Part shown: positions 1 through 8,572 of the stretch, piece after piece | Layout of the letters: the number at the start of each line of letters is the position of its first letter | Numbering within the stretch: position 1 is the first letter of the stretch | Source: Streptomyces microflavus | GTDB taxonomy: Bacteria; Actinomycetota; Actinomycetes; Streptomycetales; Streptomycetaceae | DNA length: 64,000 nt | Reading direction: 5' to 3' | NCBI RefSeq assembly: GCF_014650075.1 | Contig: NZ_BMUG01000008.1 | Location: forward strand, 310,001-374,000 | The notes under the pieces: generated by a model | What the model was told of the DNA's origin: nothing | What the model saw: the letters and a program-made list of their open reading frames with translations, nothing else | The model's database searches: none | Made by a program: the position numbers and the translations under genes

Positions 1-1053
1 CGCGCCGCGTGGGCCGCCACCCAGCGGGCGGTGCTCGGCCGGTTGCCGCACAGTTCGCTGGGGTATCCCGATCCGCGCGGCCTGCCGGAGCTGCGGGAGG
101 CGCTGGCCGGACTGCTGGCCCGGCGGCGCGGGGTGGTGGCCGATCCCGAGCGGCTCGTGGCCTGCTCGGGAGTGGCGCAGGCGACGACGCTGCTCGGCTT
201 CGTACTCCGCGAGCAAGGCCTTGCCTCGGTCGGGGTGGAGGACCCGGGGAGCCCGGAGCACGCGTCGCTGTTCGCGGCGACGGGTCTGGGCGCGACCTCG
301 CTGCCGCTCGACGCGGAGGGGCTGGCCCTGGGGCCGCTGCGACGCTCCGGCGTGCGCGCCGTGGTGACCACGCCGGCGCACCAGTTCCCCACCGGAATCG
401 CTTACCCCGCGGAGCGTCGCCGCAAGCTGCTCGACTGGGCACGCGAGGCGGACGCCGTGATCATGGAGGACGACTACGACGGGGACTTCCGATACGACCG
501 GGCTCCGGTGGGGGCGTTGCAGGGGCTCGACCCGGAGCGCGTCGTGTACACCGGATCGGTGAGCAAGTCGCTGGCTCCGGGCCTGCGGCTGGGGTGGCTG
601 ATCGCCCCCGTTTCACTGACCGGCCGGATCGTCGCCCGCAAACGGACCATGGACCTGGGAAATCCCGCCATCGACCAGGCGGTTCTGGCCGACTTCATCT
701 CGCGCGGCGCCTACGACCGCCAGCTGCGCCGCTGTCAGCGCGCCTACCGGGAACGCCGGGACGCCATGGTGGCCGCACTCGACGAGCACTTCCCCGGTAC
801 CGAGGTCAGCGGCATCGCCGCGGGGCTGCACATCATCGCGCGGCTGCCTGAGCGTTACGGCCCGGAGGGCGTCTTCCTGGGCCGCGCGGCCGGGGCCGGA
901 ATCGCGCTGCGGCCGTTGAGCGACTGCGGGGACGCGGGACCCGAGGACGGCTCGGTGGCGCTCGCCCTCGGCTATGCCCATCTGGGGGTCGGCGACATCG
1001 CCCGGGGTGTCGCGTCGCTCGCGGCCGCGCAGGGACTCGGCTCCGGCGCCTGA
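1..1053 (+). CDS. MocR/PdxR-type regulator, C-terminal aminotransferase part (5' truncated by window edge)
   Basis: The frame is open from base 1, so the start and any N-terminal GntR winged helix lie outside the window. What remains (about 350 residues) is a fold-type I aminotransferase domain of the kind found in MocR regulators. The nucleotide/PLP region EDDYDGDFRY and the lysine-bearing stretch TGSVSKSLAPGLRLGW are clear; the lysine of SVSKS should bind PLP. In this family the aminotransferase-like domain senses PLP or an amino acid and controls DNA binding by the missing GntR domain. A stand-alone class I aminotransferase is the alternative, but the spacing and the C-terminal LALGYAHLG pattern favour MocR. 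Targets cannot be inferred here because the upstream side is not visible. Confidence 0.85.
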   Translation, partial: RAAWAATQRAVLGRLPHSSLGYPDPRGLPELREALAGLLARRRGVVADPERLVACSGVAQATTLLGFVLREQGLASVGVEDPGSPEHASLFAATGLGATSLPLDAEGLALGPLRRSGVRAVVTTPAHQFPTGIAYPAERRRKLLDWAREADAVIMEDDYDGDFRYDRAPVGALQGLDPERVVYTGSVSKSLAPGLRLGWLIAPVSLTGRIVARKRTMDLGNPAIDQAVLADFISRGAYDRQLRRCQRAYRERRDAMVAALDEHFPGTEVSGIAAGLHIIARLPERYGPEGVFLGRAAGAGIALRPLSDCGDAGPEDGSVALALGYAHLGVGDIARGVASLAAAQGLGSGA

Positions 1054-1228
1054 CGGGCTGTCGCCGGGAGTGCGCCCTGACCGGCCCTGTTCACCCGGTG
1101 TTGGGGCCCCGGCCTCCGCGGCCCACTAGGCATGGGGGCGGAGACCGGCTCCGGCCCGACGGAGCGTTGCGGCCGCCCCGGCCCGTTGTCCGCCCGCCCG
1201 TTCCACCCACCGTCCTGGAGGCGCCCCG

Positions 1229-2806
1229 ATGCCGCACCGTCCGCGTATCCCCTCGCCCGGCCGTCGTACCGTTCTGCGCGGCTCGCTGCTCGTCCCTGCG
1301 GCGGCTCTTCCCGCGGCTGCCTCTTCGGCTCCCGCCCTGGCTCTGGCGGGGCGGCCGGAGGCGGCTTGGGGGGTGCAGGTGGGGAGCGTCACCGCCTCCT
1401 CGGCGCTGGTGTGGGTGCGGTCGGACCGGCCCGCCCGGATGCTGGTGGAGACCTCGGCGACCGAGTCCTTCCGCCGGGCCCGGAGCTGGTACGGGCCGCT
1501 GATCGGGCCGGGAGGCGACTTCACCGGCACCACTCCCCTGTACGGCCTTCCGGCGGGCGAGCAGGTGCACTACCGCGTCACACTGGCCGACCCGGGCGAT
1601 CCGCGCCGCACGGGAAAACCGGTGTACGGAACGTTCCGTACCGCTCCGGCCCGGCGTCGTGACGGGGTCCGCTTCCTGTGGTCCGGTGACATCGCGGGGC
1701 AGGGGTGGGGCATCAATCCGGACATCGGCGGCTACCGGGTGTACGAGGAGATGCGGCGCCTCGACCCGGACTTCTTCCTCTGTAGCGGTGACACCGTCTA
1801 CGCGGACGGGCCGCTCCAGCCGAGCGTGACCCTGCCCGACGGCAGGATCTGGCGCAACGTCATGACCGAGGAGAAGGCCAAGGTCGCCGAGACGCTGGAC
1901 GAGTACCGGGGGAACTTCCGCTACAACCTGCTCGACCGCAACTTCCGGCGCTTCAACGCGCAGGTCCCCTCCGTCGTCCAGTGGGACGACCACGAGGTGC
2001 GCAACAACTGGTACCCCGGCCAGATACTCGATGACGCGCGCTACACCGAGAAGAACGTCGACATCCTCGCGGCCCGTTCCGCACGCGCCTTCCACGAGTA
2101 CTTCCCCGTGTCGACGCCGCACGGCTCCGCGCGGCGGTCCCGCATGTACCGCGCCGTCCACCACGGGCCGCTGCTGGACGTCTTCGTCCTGGACATGCGG
2201 TCGCACCGCAACCGGAACTCCCCCAACCGGCAGGCCGACGACACGACCGGCATACTCGGCGCCGAGCAGCTCCGTTGGCTCAAACGTGCCCTCGCCGAAT
2301 CCCGCGCGGTGTGGAAGGTGATCGCGGCCGACATGCCGCTCGGCCTGGTCGTCCCGGACGGGGCGACGGACTTCGAGGCCGTGGCCCAGGGCGATCCGGG
2401 CGCCCCGCTCGGACGTGAGCTGCAGATCGCCGAGCTGCTGCGGTTCATCAAGCACCGCAAGGTCACCGGCACCCTGTGGCTGACGGCCGACGTGCACTAC
2501 ACCTCTGCGCAGCACTACGCCCCCGAGCGGGCGGCGTTCAAGGATTTCGCACCGTTCTGGGAGTTCGTCTCGGGCCCGCTGGCCGCAGGGGGATTTCCGG
2601 CCAACGCGCTGGACGGCACGTTCGGGCCCGACCGTGTCTTCGTCCGGGCGCCGGACCGGGCCAATGTGTCGCCGATGGAGTCGCCGCAGTTCTACGGCGA
2701 GGTCGAGATCGACGGCGACAGCGCGGATCTGACGGTACGTCTGCGGGCGGAGGGTGGTGCGGTGCTGTTCACCAAGGTGCTGCGGCCGGGCCGGACCGGT
2801 CAGTGA
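1229..2806 (+). CDS. phoD: Secreted alkaline phosphatase, PhoD family
   Basis: A 525-residue phosphodiesterase/alkaline phosphatase D. The N terminus carries a twin-arginine signal (GRRTVLRG at residues 11-18 followed by an alanine-rich hydrophobic stretch), so export by Tat and action outside the membrane on phosphate esters are expected. The metal-site motifs SGDTVYADG (near residue 187), QWDDHEVRNNW (near 252) and ADVHYTS (near 420) match the calcium/iron active site of PhoD. An N-terminal PhoD_N beta domain (about residues 45-140) precedes the catalytic domain. The ATG follows a GGAG at a normal distance. It stands alone; I did not find an obvious PHO box in the 175 bases upstream. Assignment is firm at family level. 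Confidence 0.92.
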   Translation: MPHRPRIPSPGRRTVLRGSLLVPAAALPAAASSAPALALAGRPEAAWGVQVGSVTASSALVWVRSDRPARMLVETSATESFRRARSWYGPLIGPGGDFTGTTPLYGLPAGEQVHYRVTLADPGDPRRTGKPVYGTFRTAPARRRDGVRFLWSGDIAGQGWGINPDIGGYRVYEEMRRLDPDFFLCSGDTVYADGPLQPSVTLPDGRIWRNVMTEEKAKVAETLDEYRGNFRYNLLDRNFRRFNAQVPSVVQWDDHEVRNNWYPGQILDDARYTEKNVDILAARSARAFHEYFPVSTPHGSARRSRMYRAVHHGPLLDVFVLDMRSHRNRNSPNRQADDTTGILGAEQLRWLKRALAESRAVWKVIAADMPLGLVVPDGATDFEAVAQGDPGAPLGRELQIAELLRFIKHRKVTGTLWLTADVHYTSAQHYAPERAAFKDFAPFWEFVSGPLAAGGFPANALDGTFGPDRVFVRAPDRANVSPMESPQFYGEVEIDGDSADLTVRLRAEGGAVLFTKVLRPGRTGQ

Positions 2807-2844
2807 ACGACCGCCGCTGACCTGGGCGTACGGCTGCTCGGGAG

Positions 2845-2880
2845 GCCCGTTGTCAGTCGTGCCCGGCGCCCGTTGTCAGT
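2845..2880. repeat. Two 13-bp direct repeats upstream of the SWIM operon
   Basis: GCCCGTTGTCAGT occurs at 2845-2857 and again at 2868-2880, a period of 23 bp, ending 22 bp before the proposed start of the SWIM gene. The position suggests an operator or a promoter duplication, but nothing else supports a named factor. Confidence 0.5.
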
Positions 2881-2889
2881 GGTGGGTTC

Positions 2890-2895
2890 TACGGT
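2890..2895 (+). promoter_or_regulatory. Possible -10 element of a leaderless SWIM-operon transcript
   Basis: TACGGT lies seven bases before the ATG at 2903. Streptomyces -10 elements follow TAnnnT and start transcription about seven bases downstream, which would place the first base of the mRNA on the start codon. No good -35 is visible, and no Shine-Dalgarno sequence precedes the ATG, which fits leaderless translation. Confidence 0.35.
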
Positions 2896-2902
2896 TTCTT
2901 CC

Positions 2903-4279
2903 ATGACCCGATCCGTTCAGGCCTTGGCCTACGCACGCCCGTCCGCCCTGGAGTCCTCGCAGGTGGGAGCCGTTCTCGGTCTGGAGACCGCGGGCGGTCT
3001 CACCCCGCGTGGGGCGGAGGCGCATCCGCGGTTCTTCGCCGGATTCCTCTCCGCTCCGCGCATCGCCGCCCGTGGGCTGCTGGCGGTGGCCGATGTGGCC
3101 GCCGCCCGCTACTACCAGCGCGCCCTGCCCTCTTCCCTCGATCCGGTGGTGACGGGGAACGGCGACCGGCTGCGCTTCGAGTCGTTCTCCGGCTGCTGCG
3201 GGGTGTACGCACGCCTCGATGTGCTCCAGGAGGGCCTGGACGGGGAGCGGACCGGGCACGGTACGACCAACGTGGACGTGAACAATCCGCTGCGGGACGC
3301 CCTGTCCCGGATAACGGCGGACGATCCGCTGCATCTGCGGGTGGGCCCCGACGAGTTGGCGGTCACCACGCTGGACGGCCCGGTGGTGGAGAAGAAGGTT
3401 CCGCTGCCGGACCGGTGGCTGCGGGGGTTCGCCGAGGCTCAGGTCGCCTCGGCCGGTTTCGATCTGCGGGCCGAGCTGACGGCGGCGCAGGCGGTGGCGT
3501 TCCTGCGCTCCCTGCCGCGCGGCTCGGGCAACGCGGCGCGGGGCGCGCAGTGGGTGGTGGCCTCCGGCTCCGGTCTGCGGCCGACGACCCGGCCGGTGCC
3601 GGGCGCGGTGTGCCTGCCGGGCCCCGAGCGGCTGGTGGCCCTGCAGCGGGTGCTGCGCCACGCGACGGCGCTTCGGGTGTACGGGCCTCCGGTGGCGGAC
3701 GGGGCCGCTGCGGCGAGCGCCTGGGAGGTGGTGCTGCCGGGGATGCGGCTCACGCTGACGCTGTCGCCGGACTCCTCGCGCGGGTTCTCGGGCGAGGGCG
3801 GCGTCCTGGAGGCGCTGGCCACCGACGACGCGGCGGCCGACGCCGAGCTGGTCTCCGTCCTGCTGGCCTGGGAACCCCGGATCGAACCGGCCTCGCTGGC
3901 CGAGCAGTCGGGGCTGAGCGCCGAGCGGGTTCGGGCCGCGCTCACCCGCCTCGGCACGGCGGGCCGGGTCGGGTACGACCTGGCCGACGCCGCCTACTTC
4001 CACCGTGAACTGCCCTACGACGCCGACCGGGCGGAGCGTCACAACCCGCGTCTGGTCGCCGCCCGCGAGCTGGCCGGTGCGGGGGCGGTGACGCTCGACG
4101 GCACGCTGGCGTCCGTGTCCTCCGGCGACCGCCGCTACCAGGTCCGCCAGAGCGACGGCGCACTCACCTGCACCTGCCAGTGGTGGGCGGACTACCGCGG
4201 AAAGCGGGGCCCGTGCAAACACGCCCTGGCCGTGACGATGGTCCGCCGCGGCGCGACGGTCGCCGGAGGTGTGCGATGA
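2903..4279 (+). CDS. SWIM zinc finger protein
   Basis: A 458-residue protein with a SWIM zinc-finger at its C terminus: the CxC of LTCTCQWW and the CKH of GPCKHALAV lie near residues 422-441, giving the CxCx(n)CxH signature. The preceding 400 residues are a leucine-rich helical region without a catalytic motif I recognise. SWIM domains bind DNA or protein. The ATG at 2903 is preferred to an upstream TTG because the protein then begins MTRSVQALAYA, the usual beginning of this family as I remember it. Its stop overlaps the start of the next gene (ATGA at 4276-4279), so the two are translationally coupled and should act together. The biological role of the pair is not known to me. Confidence 0.85.
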   Translation: MTRSVQALAYARPSALESSQVGAVLGLETAGGLTPRGAEAHPRFFAGFLSAPRIAARGLLAVADVAAARYYQRALPSSLDPVVTGNGDRLRFESFSGCCGVYARLDVLQEGLDGERTGHGTTNVDVNNPLRDALSRITADDPLHLRVGPDELAVTTLDGPVVEKKVPLPDRWLRGFAEAQVASAGFDLRAELTAAQAVAFLRSLPRGSGNAARGAQWVVASGSGLRPTTRPVPGAVCLPGPERLVALQRVLRHATALRVYGPPVADGAAAASAWEVVLPGMRLTLTLSPDSSRGFSGEGGVLEALATDDAAADAELVSVLLAWEPRIEPASLAEQSGLSAERVRAALTRLGTAGRVGYDLADAAYFHRELPYDADRAERHNPRLVAARELAGAGAVTLDGTLASVSSGDRRYQVRQSDGALTCTCQWWADYRGKRGPCKHALAVTMVRRGATVAGGVR

Positions 4280-7011
4280 GCGACCTGCTCACCGCGGTAC
4301 GCGCGGGACAGCACCGCGATGTCCCGGCGCTGGTGCTCCGGCTGGACCGGGCCGGACGCAGGTCGGCGCTGGCCGGGCTGAAGGAGCTGCGCAAGGAGGC
4401 CCGGGGCTGGGAGTGGCAGCGGCAGGACAAGATCCGCAAGGCGCTCCTGGTGGCCGGGGCCGGCTGCAACACCGGGGCGGCGGGCTGCGCCACCTGGATC
4501 GGCGGCCGGGACCTGCGCAGCTGGTCGCGGTCCCCGTACCCGCTGATCCTCGTGGCGCTGGGGGACCGTGATCCGGCCTGGCTCGGCGATCTCGCCCACC
4601 GGCTGGCGGGACGCCCGATGAACTCCGAGGCGGAGTACACGTTCATCAGCGAGCTCGTACGGATGGCCGGGTGCCCGATCCCGACGACGGACAGCCTCGT
4701 CGAGGGCTGGTCGGAGCGGATCGGCACGGCGCGGTGGCACGGCAGGTCCGGCCGGGTGCCGCTGGTCGGCATCCTCCGTTCCGACCCGCACGTCGCCGTG
4801 CTCGCGCCCCGGCTCTTCGAGATGCCGGAGCTGCCGTCCCAGATCGGCTGGTACGACACACCGGAGTCGCTCGACCAGTGGCCGGCCGCGCTCTGCGCAC
4901 TCGCCGCTGAGGGGGTACTCGACCGATCCCACCTGGTCGAACGGTGTGTGACGCGTCTGGTGCGCGGTGGCAAGACGGGTGACCAGCGGTTCTTCCTCAC
5001 GGTGCTTCAGCAGCTGAACGTCACGGAGGACGAGGAGAAGAACCACCTCCGCGACTGGATGGGGATGGCGGCGGACGGCATCTCCGTGGTCGCCTCCCAC
5101 GCCCAGGACGTGCTCACGCGGCTGGACGCCCGGGGCGAGCTGTCCACCGGGGACCTCGCCGAGGTGTCGGGATCGGTGCTCTTCCGCCGGGAGAAGAAGC
5201 TGGTGCGGGCCCAGTTGGTCCTGCTGGGGAAGGTGCTGAGCCGGGACGCGACGGCGGCGGGTGAGCTGCTTCCGGTGGTCGCCGAGGCGTTCGGGAACGA
5301 GGACATCGCCCTCCAGGAGCGGGCGCTCAAGCTGATCGCGCGCCACCTTCCGGCCGACGACGCGCTGCTGCGGGAGGAGCTCTCCTTCTCCGCCGCGCAG
5401 TTGGGGCCGCTGCACCGGGAGGCGGTCACCGCCCTGTTCGGGGCGGTGGGCGAGGACGCGCCGGCGGACGGCCCGTACGAGGAGCTGCTGCCGCCCGTGC
5501 CGGTGCCGTGCCGGCTCGACCCGGCGCCGGGGACCGTGGCGGAGCTCGTCGAGCAGGTGGCGGCCCAGGTGAAGTCCCGTTCCTGGCAGGGCTCCACTCC
5601 GGGGGCCTCGGCCGCCGCGTCGGGGATCTCCGACTTCGAGCGCACTCTGGACGGGCTCGTCCGCCTCTCGCGCACCGACCGGGCCGCGCTGGCGGAAGGG
5701 CTGCAGGAGGCCCTGGCCGGGGAGTGGTACATCGAGCACGGAATCGACCGGGAGCCCGAACCGGCGTACATGACCACCGCCCACGCGCTCGCGCTGGTGG
5801 TGGGCTCGCTCCTCGGCCGGCTCTCCTACCGGTCCATCACCGAGGGGAAGAGCCGCTGGACCGGCACCGGGACCTGCGCCCACGCCGCGCTCAACGGGGT
5901 GCTGCTCGCCCGGGCCTGGGAGGCGGCCGGTGCGGTACAGGCCGACCGGGTGCCCTTCCTGCTGGCCACGCCCACCTGGCACACCGGCTCGCTGGACGCG
6001 GCGGAACTGGTCGAGCGGCTGCGGACGTACCGGCGGCTGGGCGCCGACCCGGGTCCGGCCGACTTCTCCCAGGCCCTGCTGCGGGTGCGGCGGAGCGGCG
6101 AGTCGGCGGCCGCCGAGGCCGCAGCGTCCCTCGGCACGCCGGAGGGGGACCGGCTGGCCGCCTGGATACGCGCCGACGAGCCGGTGGCTCCCGTGCTGCG
6201 TCACGGTCTGACCAGCGATCGCCCCTCGGCGGGCAACTGGTGGCAGCGGTCGGCCGCCGGAACCCGGCGGGTGCTGCTGGCCACCAAGGAAAGGCTGCTG
6301 ATCCAGCAGGAGTTCCCGCGTTCCTTCCACTGGCTGGGCCGTCCGCACACCCCCCAGTCACGGGAGTGCTACCACTGGGGTGCCGACCAGTGCCCGCACT
6401 GGACCGCCACGCTGCCCGAGGACGGGGAGACCCTGGCCGCCTGGCTGATGCCGGATCTGCTGCACACCGCCGACGAGGGGCGCAGGGGCGGGGCCTGGTT
6501 CCTGCCGCCGCTCATGGAGACCGGCGGCGCGGCCGGTGTCGCGCTGCACCTGGCACTGGCCTACGGGCTGGGCGCCCGGCACGCCGAGGACCGGATATCC
6601 GCCGTGGACGCGCTGCTCGTCCTGGCCGCGCAGGGGCGGCTGGACACCGTGCTGCTCGGGCGCGAGCTGGGGGTCCTCGTCGACCACGACCTGGTCAAGG
6701 TCAACCGGCTGGCCGACGCCGCCCGGACGGCGGCCGCCACCGGGGCGTACCGGACGGTGCTGGGCATGCTGGCCGTGGCGCTGCCCACCTTGCTGGCGTA
6801 CGAGAAGGCGCCACGAGGGATCGGGGATCTGCTGGCCGTGGCGGCGGAGTGCGCCGAGCGCTGCGGTACGGAGGGGATCGAGCCGATCGTGGGGCTGGCC
6901 GCAACGGCCGGGCGCAAGGGCTCCTCGCAGACGGTCCGGCAGGCCGCCCGCCTGCTGGCCGTGTTCCCGCCGACGCCGACGTCCTCGCCCGTACCGGAGG
7001 AGGCGCGGTGA
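4276..7011 (+). CDS. Large uncharacterised protein, probably DUF6493 family, coupled to SWIM protein
   Basis: A 911-residue soluble protein without signal peptide or membrane segment. It is built of repeated amphipathic helices (for example around residues 250-420), suggesting a HEAT-like scaffold. I see no catalytic motif. From memory, proteins of this type sit directly after SWIM-domain genes in Streptomyces and are labelled DUF6493; that label is a recollection, not a search result. The ATG at 4276 overlaps the stop of the SWIM gene by four bases, which fixes the start and rules out the longer open frame further upstream. The last stop codon lies inside the first of three GTGATCAG motifs that precede the next gene. 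Confidence 0.72.
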   Translation: MSDLLTAVRAGQHRDVPALVLRLDRAGRRSALAGLKELRKEARGWEWQRQDKIRKALLVAGAGCNTGAAGCATWIGGRDLRSWSRSPYPLILVALGDRDPAWLGDLAHRLAGRPMNSEAEYTFISELVRMAGCPIPTTDSLVEGWSERIGTARWHGRSGRVPLVGILRSDPHVAVLAPRLFEMPELPSQIGWYDTPESLDQWPAALCALAAEGVLDRSHLVERCVTRLVRGGKTGDQRFFLTVLQQLNVTEDEEKNHLRDWMGMAADGISVVASHAQDVLTRLDARGELSTGDLAEVSGSVLFRREKKLVRAQLVLLGKVLSRDATAAGELLPVVAEAFGNEDIALQERALKLIARHLPADDALLREELSFSAAQLGPLHREAVTALFGAVGEDAPADGPYEELLPPVPVPCRLDPAPGTVAELVEQVAAQVKSRSWQGSTPGASAAASGISDFERTLDGLVRLSRTDRAALAEGLQEALAGEWYIEHGIDREPEPAYMTTAHALALVVGSLLGRLSYRSITEGKSRWTGTGTCAHAALNGVLLARAWEAAGAVQADRVPFLLATPTWHTGSLDAAELVERLRTYRRLGADPGPADFSQALLRVRRSGESAAAEAAASLGTPEGDRLAAWIRADEPVAPVLRHGLTSDRPSAGNWWQRSAAGTRRVLLATKERLLIQQEFPRSFHWLGRPHTPQSRECYHWGADQCPHWTATLPEDGETLAAWLMPDLLHTADEGRRGGAWFLPPLMETGGAAGVALHLALAYGLGARHAEDRISAVDALLVLAAQGRLDTVLLGRELGVLVDHDLVKVNRLADAARTAAATGAYRTVLGMLAVALPTLLAYEKAPRGIGDLLAVAAECAERCGTEGIEPIVGLAATAGRKGSSQTVRQAARLLAVFPPTPTSSPVPEEAR

Positions 7012-7120
7012 TCAGTGGATCAGGGCTCAGGGGATCAGGGGCCGAAAAATACGGCCGAAAAACGACGATAGGTGATCAGATCCACACTTAACCCATCAGT
7101 CACAAGGTGTTCGTGATCAG
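7008..7120. promoter_or_regulatory. Three GTGATCAG motifs upstream of the ACT-GNAT gene
   Basis: GTGATCAG occurs at 7008-7015, 7072-7079 and 7113-7120; the core TGATCA is a palindrome. Two further GGATCAG copies lie between the first two. The cluster occupies the whole 136-bp intergenic region before the gene at 7148 and may be an operator array. Confidence 0.4.
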
Positions 7121-7147
7121 GCAACACCGTTCGTTCACAGTAAGGAT

Positions 7148-8572
7148 ATGACTGATGTGACGTCTTCGAAGACCGCCCGCCGTCCGCACCACTGGCGGCG
7201 GGACCTGATCGAGCTGGCCGCGCTGTTCACCGCGGTGGCCGTGGCCGACGCGATCGCCAATCTGATCGGGCACCAGCCCGACGGGCCCTACCTGCTCATG
7301 GCGTCGGCCGTGGCCCTGGTGGCCACGGCGACGTTCCACACCTGGTGGGCACGGCGCCACAGCAACGCTCCCCCGCCGGAGGAACCGGGCCGGTCCGATC
7401 CGGCGCCGGACGAGGTCACCGACTCGATCGACGGGTCCGGGGCCGGCGAGACGGTTCTCTGGCGGATGCGGACGACCGTGCGTGACGCGCCGGGGAGTCT
7501 GGCCGCGCTCTGCCTCGTGCTCGCCCGGTTCCGGATCGACATCCTGACGCTGCAGACCCACCCGCTGGCCGAGGGGACGGTCGACGAGTTCCTGCTGCGG
7601 GCGCCCGCCTCGCTCCCGGCGCAGGAGCTGACCCGGCAGATCTCGGCGGCGGGCGGCACCGCCACCTGGATCGAGCGGGCGGACGCCCACGATCTGGTCG
7701 ACACCCCGACCCGGGTGCTCTCGCTGGCCACCCGCACGGCGCTCGACGCGGCGGAACTCCCCCTCGCCCTGCGCCAGTTGCTCGGCCGGTGCACCATCCA
7801 CTCGCTGCCCGCCGTCTCCATCACCGGCCGCCCGACCGGGGAGAGCGCCCCGGTCGAAGGCGTGCTGGAGGAGACGGTGATGCGGCTGCGCGACCCGTCC
7901 GGCGGTGTCATCTCCGTCGAGCGGCCCTATCTGCCGTTCACCCCGACCGAGTTCGCCCGGGCCCGCGCCCTGGTGGAGCTGGACGCCCGGCTCGGCCCGC
8001 GGGTGCCCCGTAGCGAGGACATCCTCACACTGCCCGAGGGCAACGAGATCACCGTGCGCCGGGCGGACCGCAGCGATCTCGCCGCCGCCCGCGCCATGCA
8101 CGACCGCTGCTCCCCGGGCACCCTGGGCCTGCGCTACCACGGCCCCGTCGGGGACGCCGACCGCTACCTGGACCACCTGCTGAGCCCGCGTTTCGGCCGC
8201 ACCCTGGCCGTCCAGACCGCCTCCGGCAAGCTGGTGGCGCTGGGCCACCTCCTGTGGGACGGCGACGAGACCGAGGTGGCCCTCCTCGTCGAGGACGACT
8301 GGCAGCGCCGGGGCATCGGCTCGGAGCTGCTCGGCCGCCTGGTGCAGCTCGCCGAGGAGGCCGGCTGCGACAGCGTGTACGCCGTCACCCAGTCCCGTAA
8401 CACCGGCATGGTCGCCGCCATGCGCGCCCTGGAACTGCCCCTCGACTACCAGATCGAGGAAGGCACCCTGGTCATCACCGCGCGGCTGACGCGTGCGACG
8501 GACGAGCGGACCGCTCGGCCGTCCGGGAGGACCGCTGGGCCTTCCGCGCCCGCGGAACGGGCCCGTCGCTGA
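7148..8572 (+). CDS. Membrane-anchored ACT domain-GNAT acetyltransferase fusion
   Basis: A 474-residue three-part protein. Two hydrophobic segments (about residues 20-42 and 49-66) should anchor it in the membrane. Residues about 100-175 look like an ACT small-molecule-binding domain (RMRTTVRDAPGSLAALCLVLARF), a fold that usually binds amino acids. Residues about 300-450 are a GNAT N-acetyltransferase with the acetyl-CoA loop DDWQRRGIGSELLG. ACT-regulated GNATs occur in actinobacteria, some of them acetylating proteins in response to amino acids; membrane anchoring at the N terminus is the less usual part. The last 32 codons overlap the converging cystathionine lyase gene by 98 bp, and both tails are low-complexity Arg/Ala/Ser sequence. 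Substrate unknown. Confidence 0.82.
   Translation: MTDVTSSKTARRPHHWRRDLIELAALFTAVAVADAIANLIGHQPDGPYLLMASAVALVATATFHTWWARRHSNAPPPEEPGRSDPAPDEVTDSIDGSGAGETVLWRMRTTVRDAPGSLAALCLVLARFRIDILTLQTHPLAEGTVDEFLLRAPASLPAQELTRQISAAGGTATWIERADAHDLVDTPTRVLSLATRTALDAAELPLALRQLLGRCTIHSLPAVSITGRPTGESAPVEGVLEETVMRLRDPSGGVISVERPYLPFTPTEFARARALVELDARLGPRVPRSEDILTLPEGNEITVRRADRSDLAAARAMHDRCSPGTLGLRYHGPVGDADRYLDHLLSPRFGRTLAVQTASGKLVALGHLLWDGDETEVALLVEDDWQRRGIGSELLGRLVQLAEEAGCDSVYAVTQSRNTGMVAAMRALELPLDYQIEEGTLVITARLTRATDERTARPSGRTAGPSAPAERARR

Noticed and set aside
4192..6348. A long minus-strand frame opposite the DUF6493-like gene
   Set aside because: Its composition is Arg/Gly/Pro-rich without a start signal; the plus strand has the operon overlap and coding bias.
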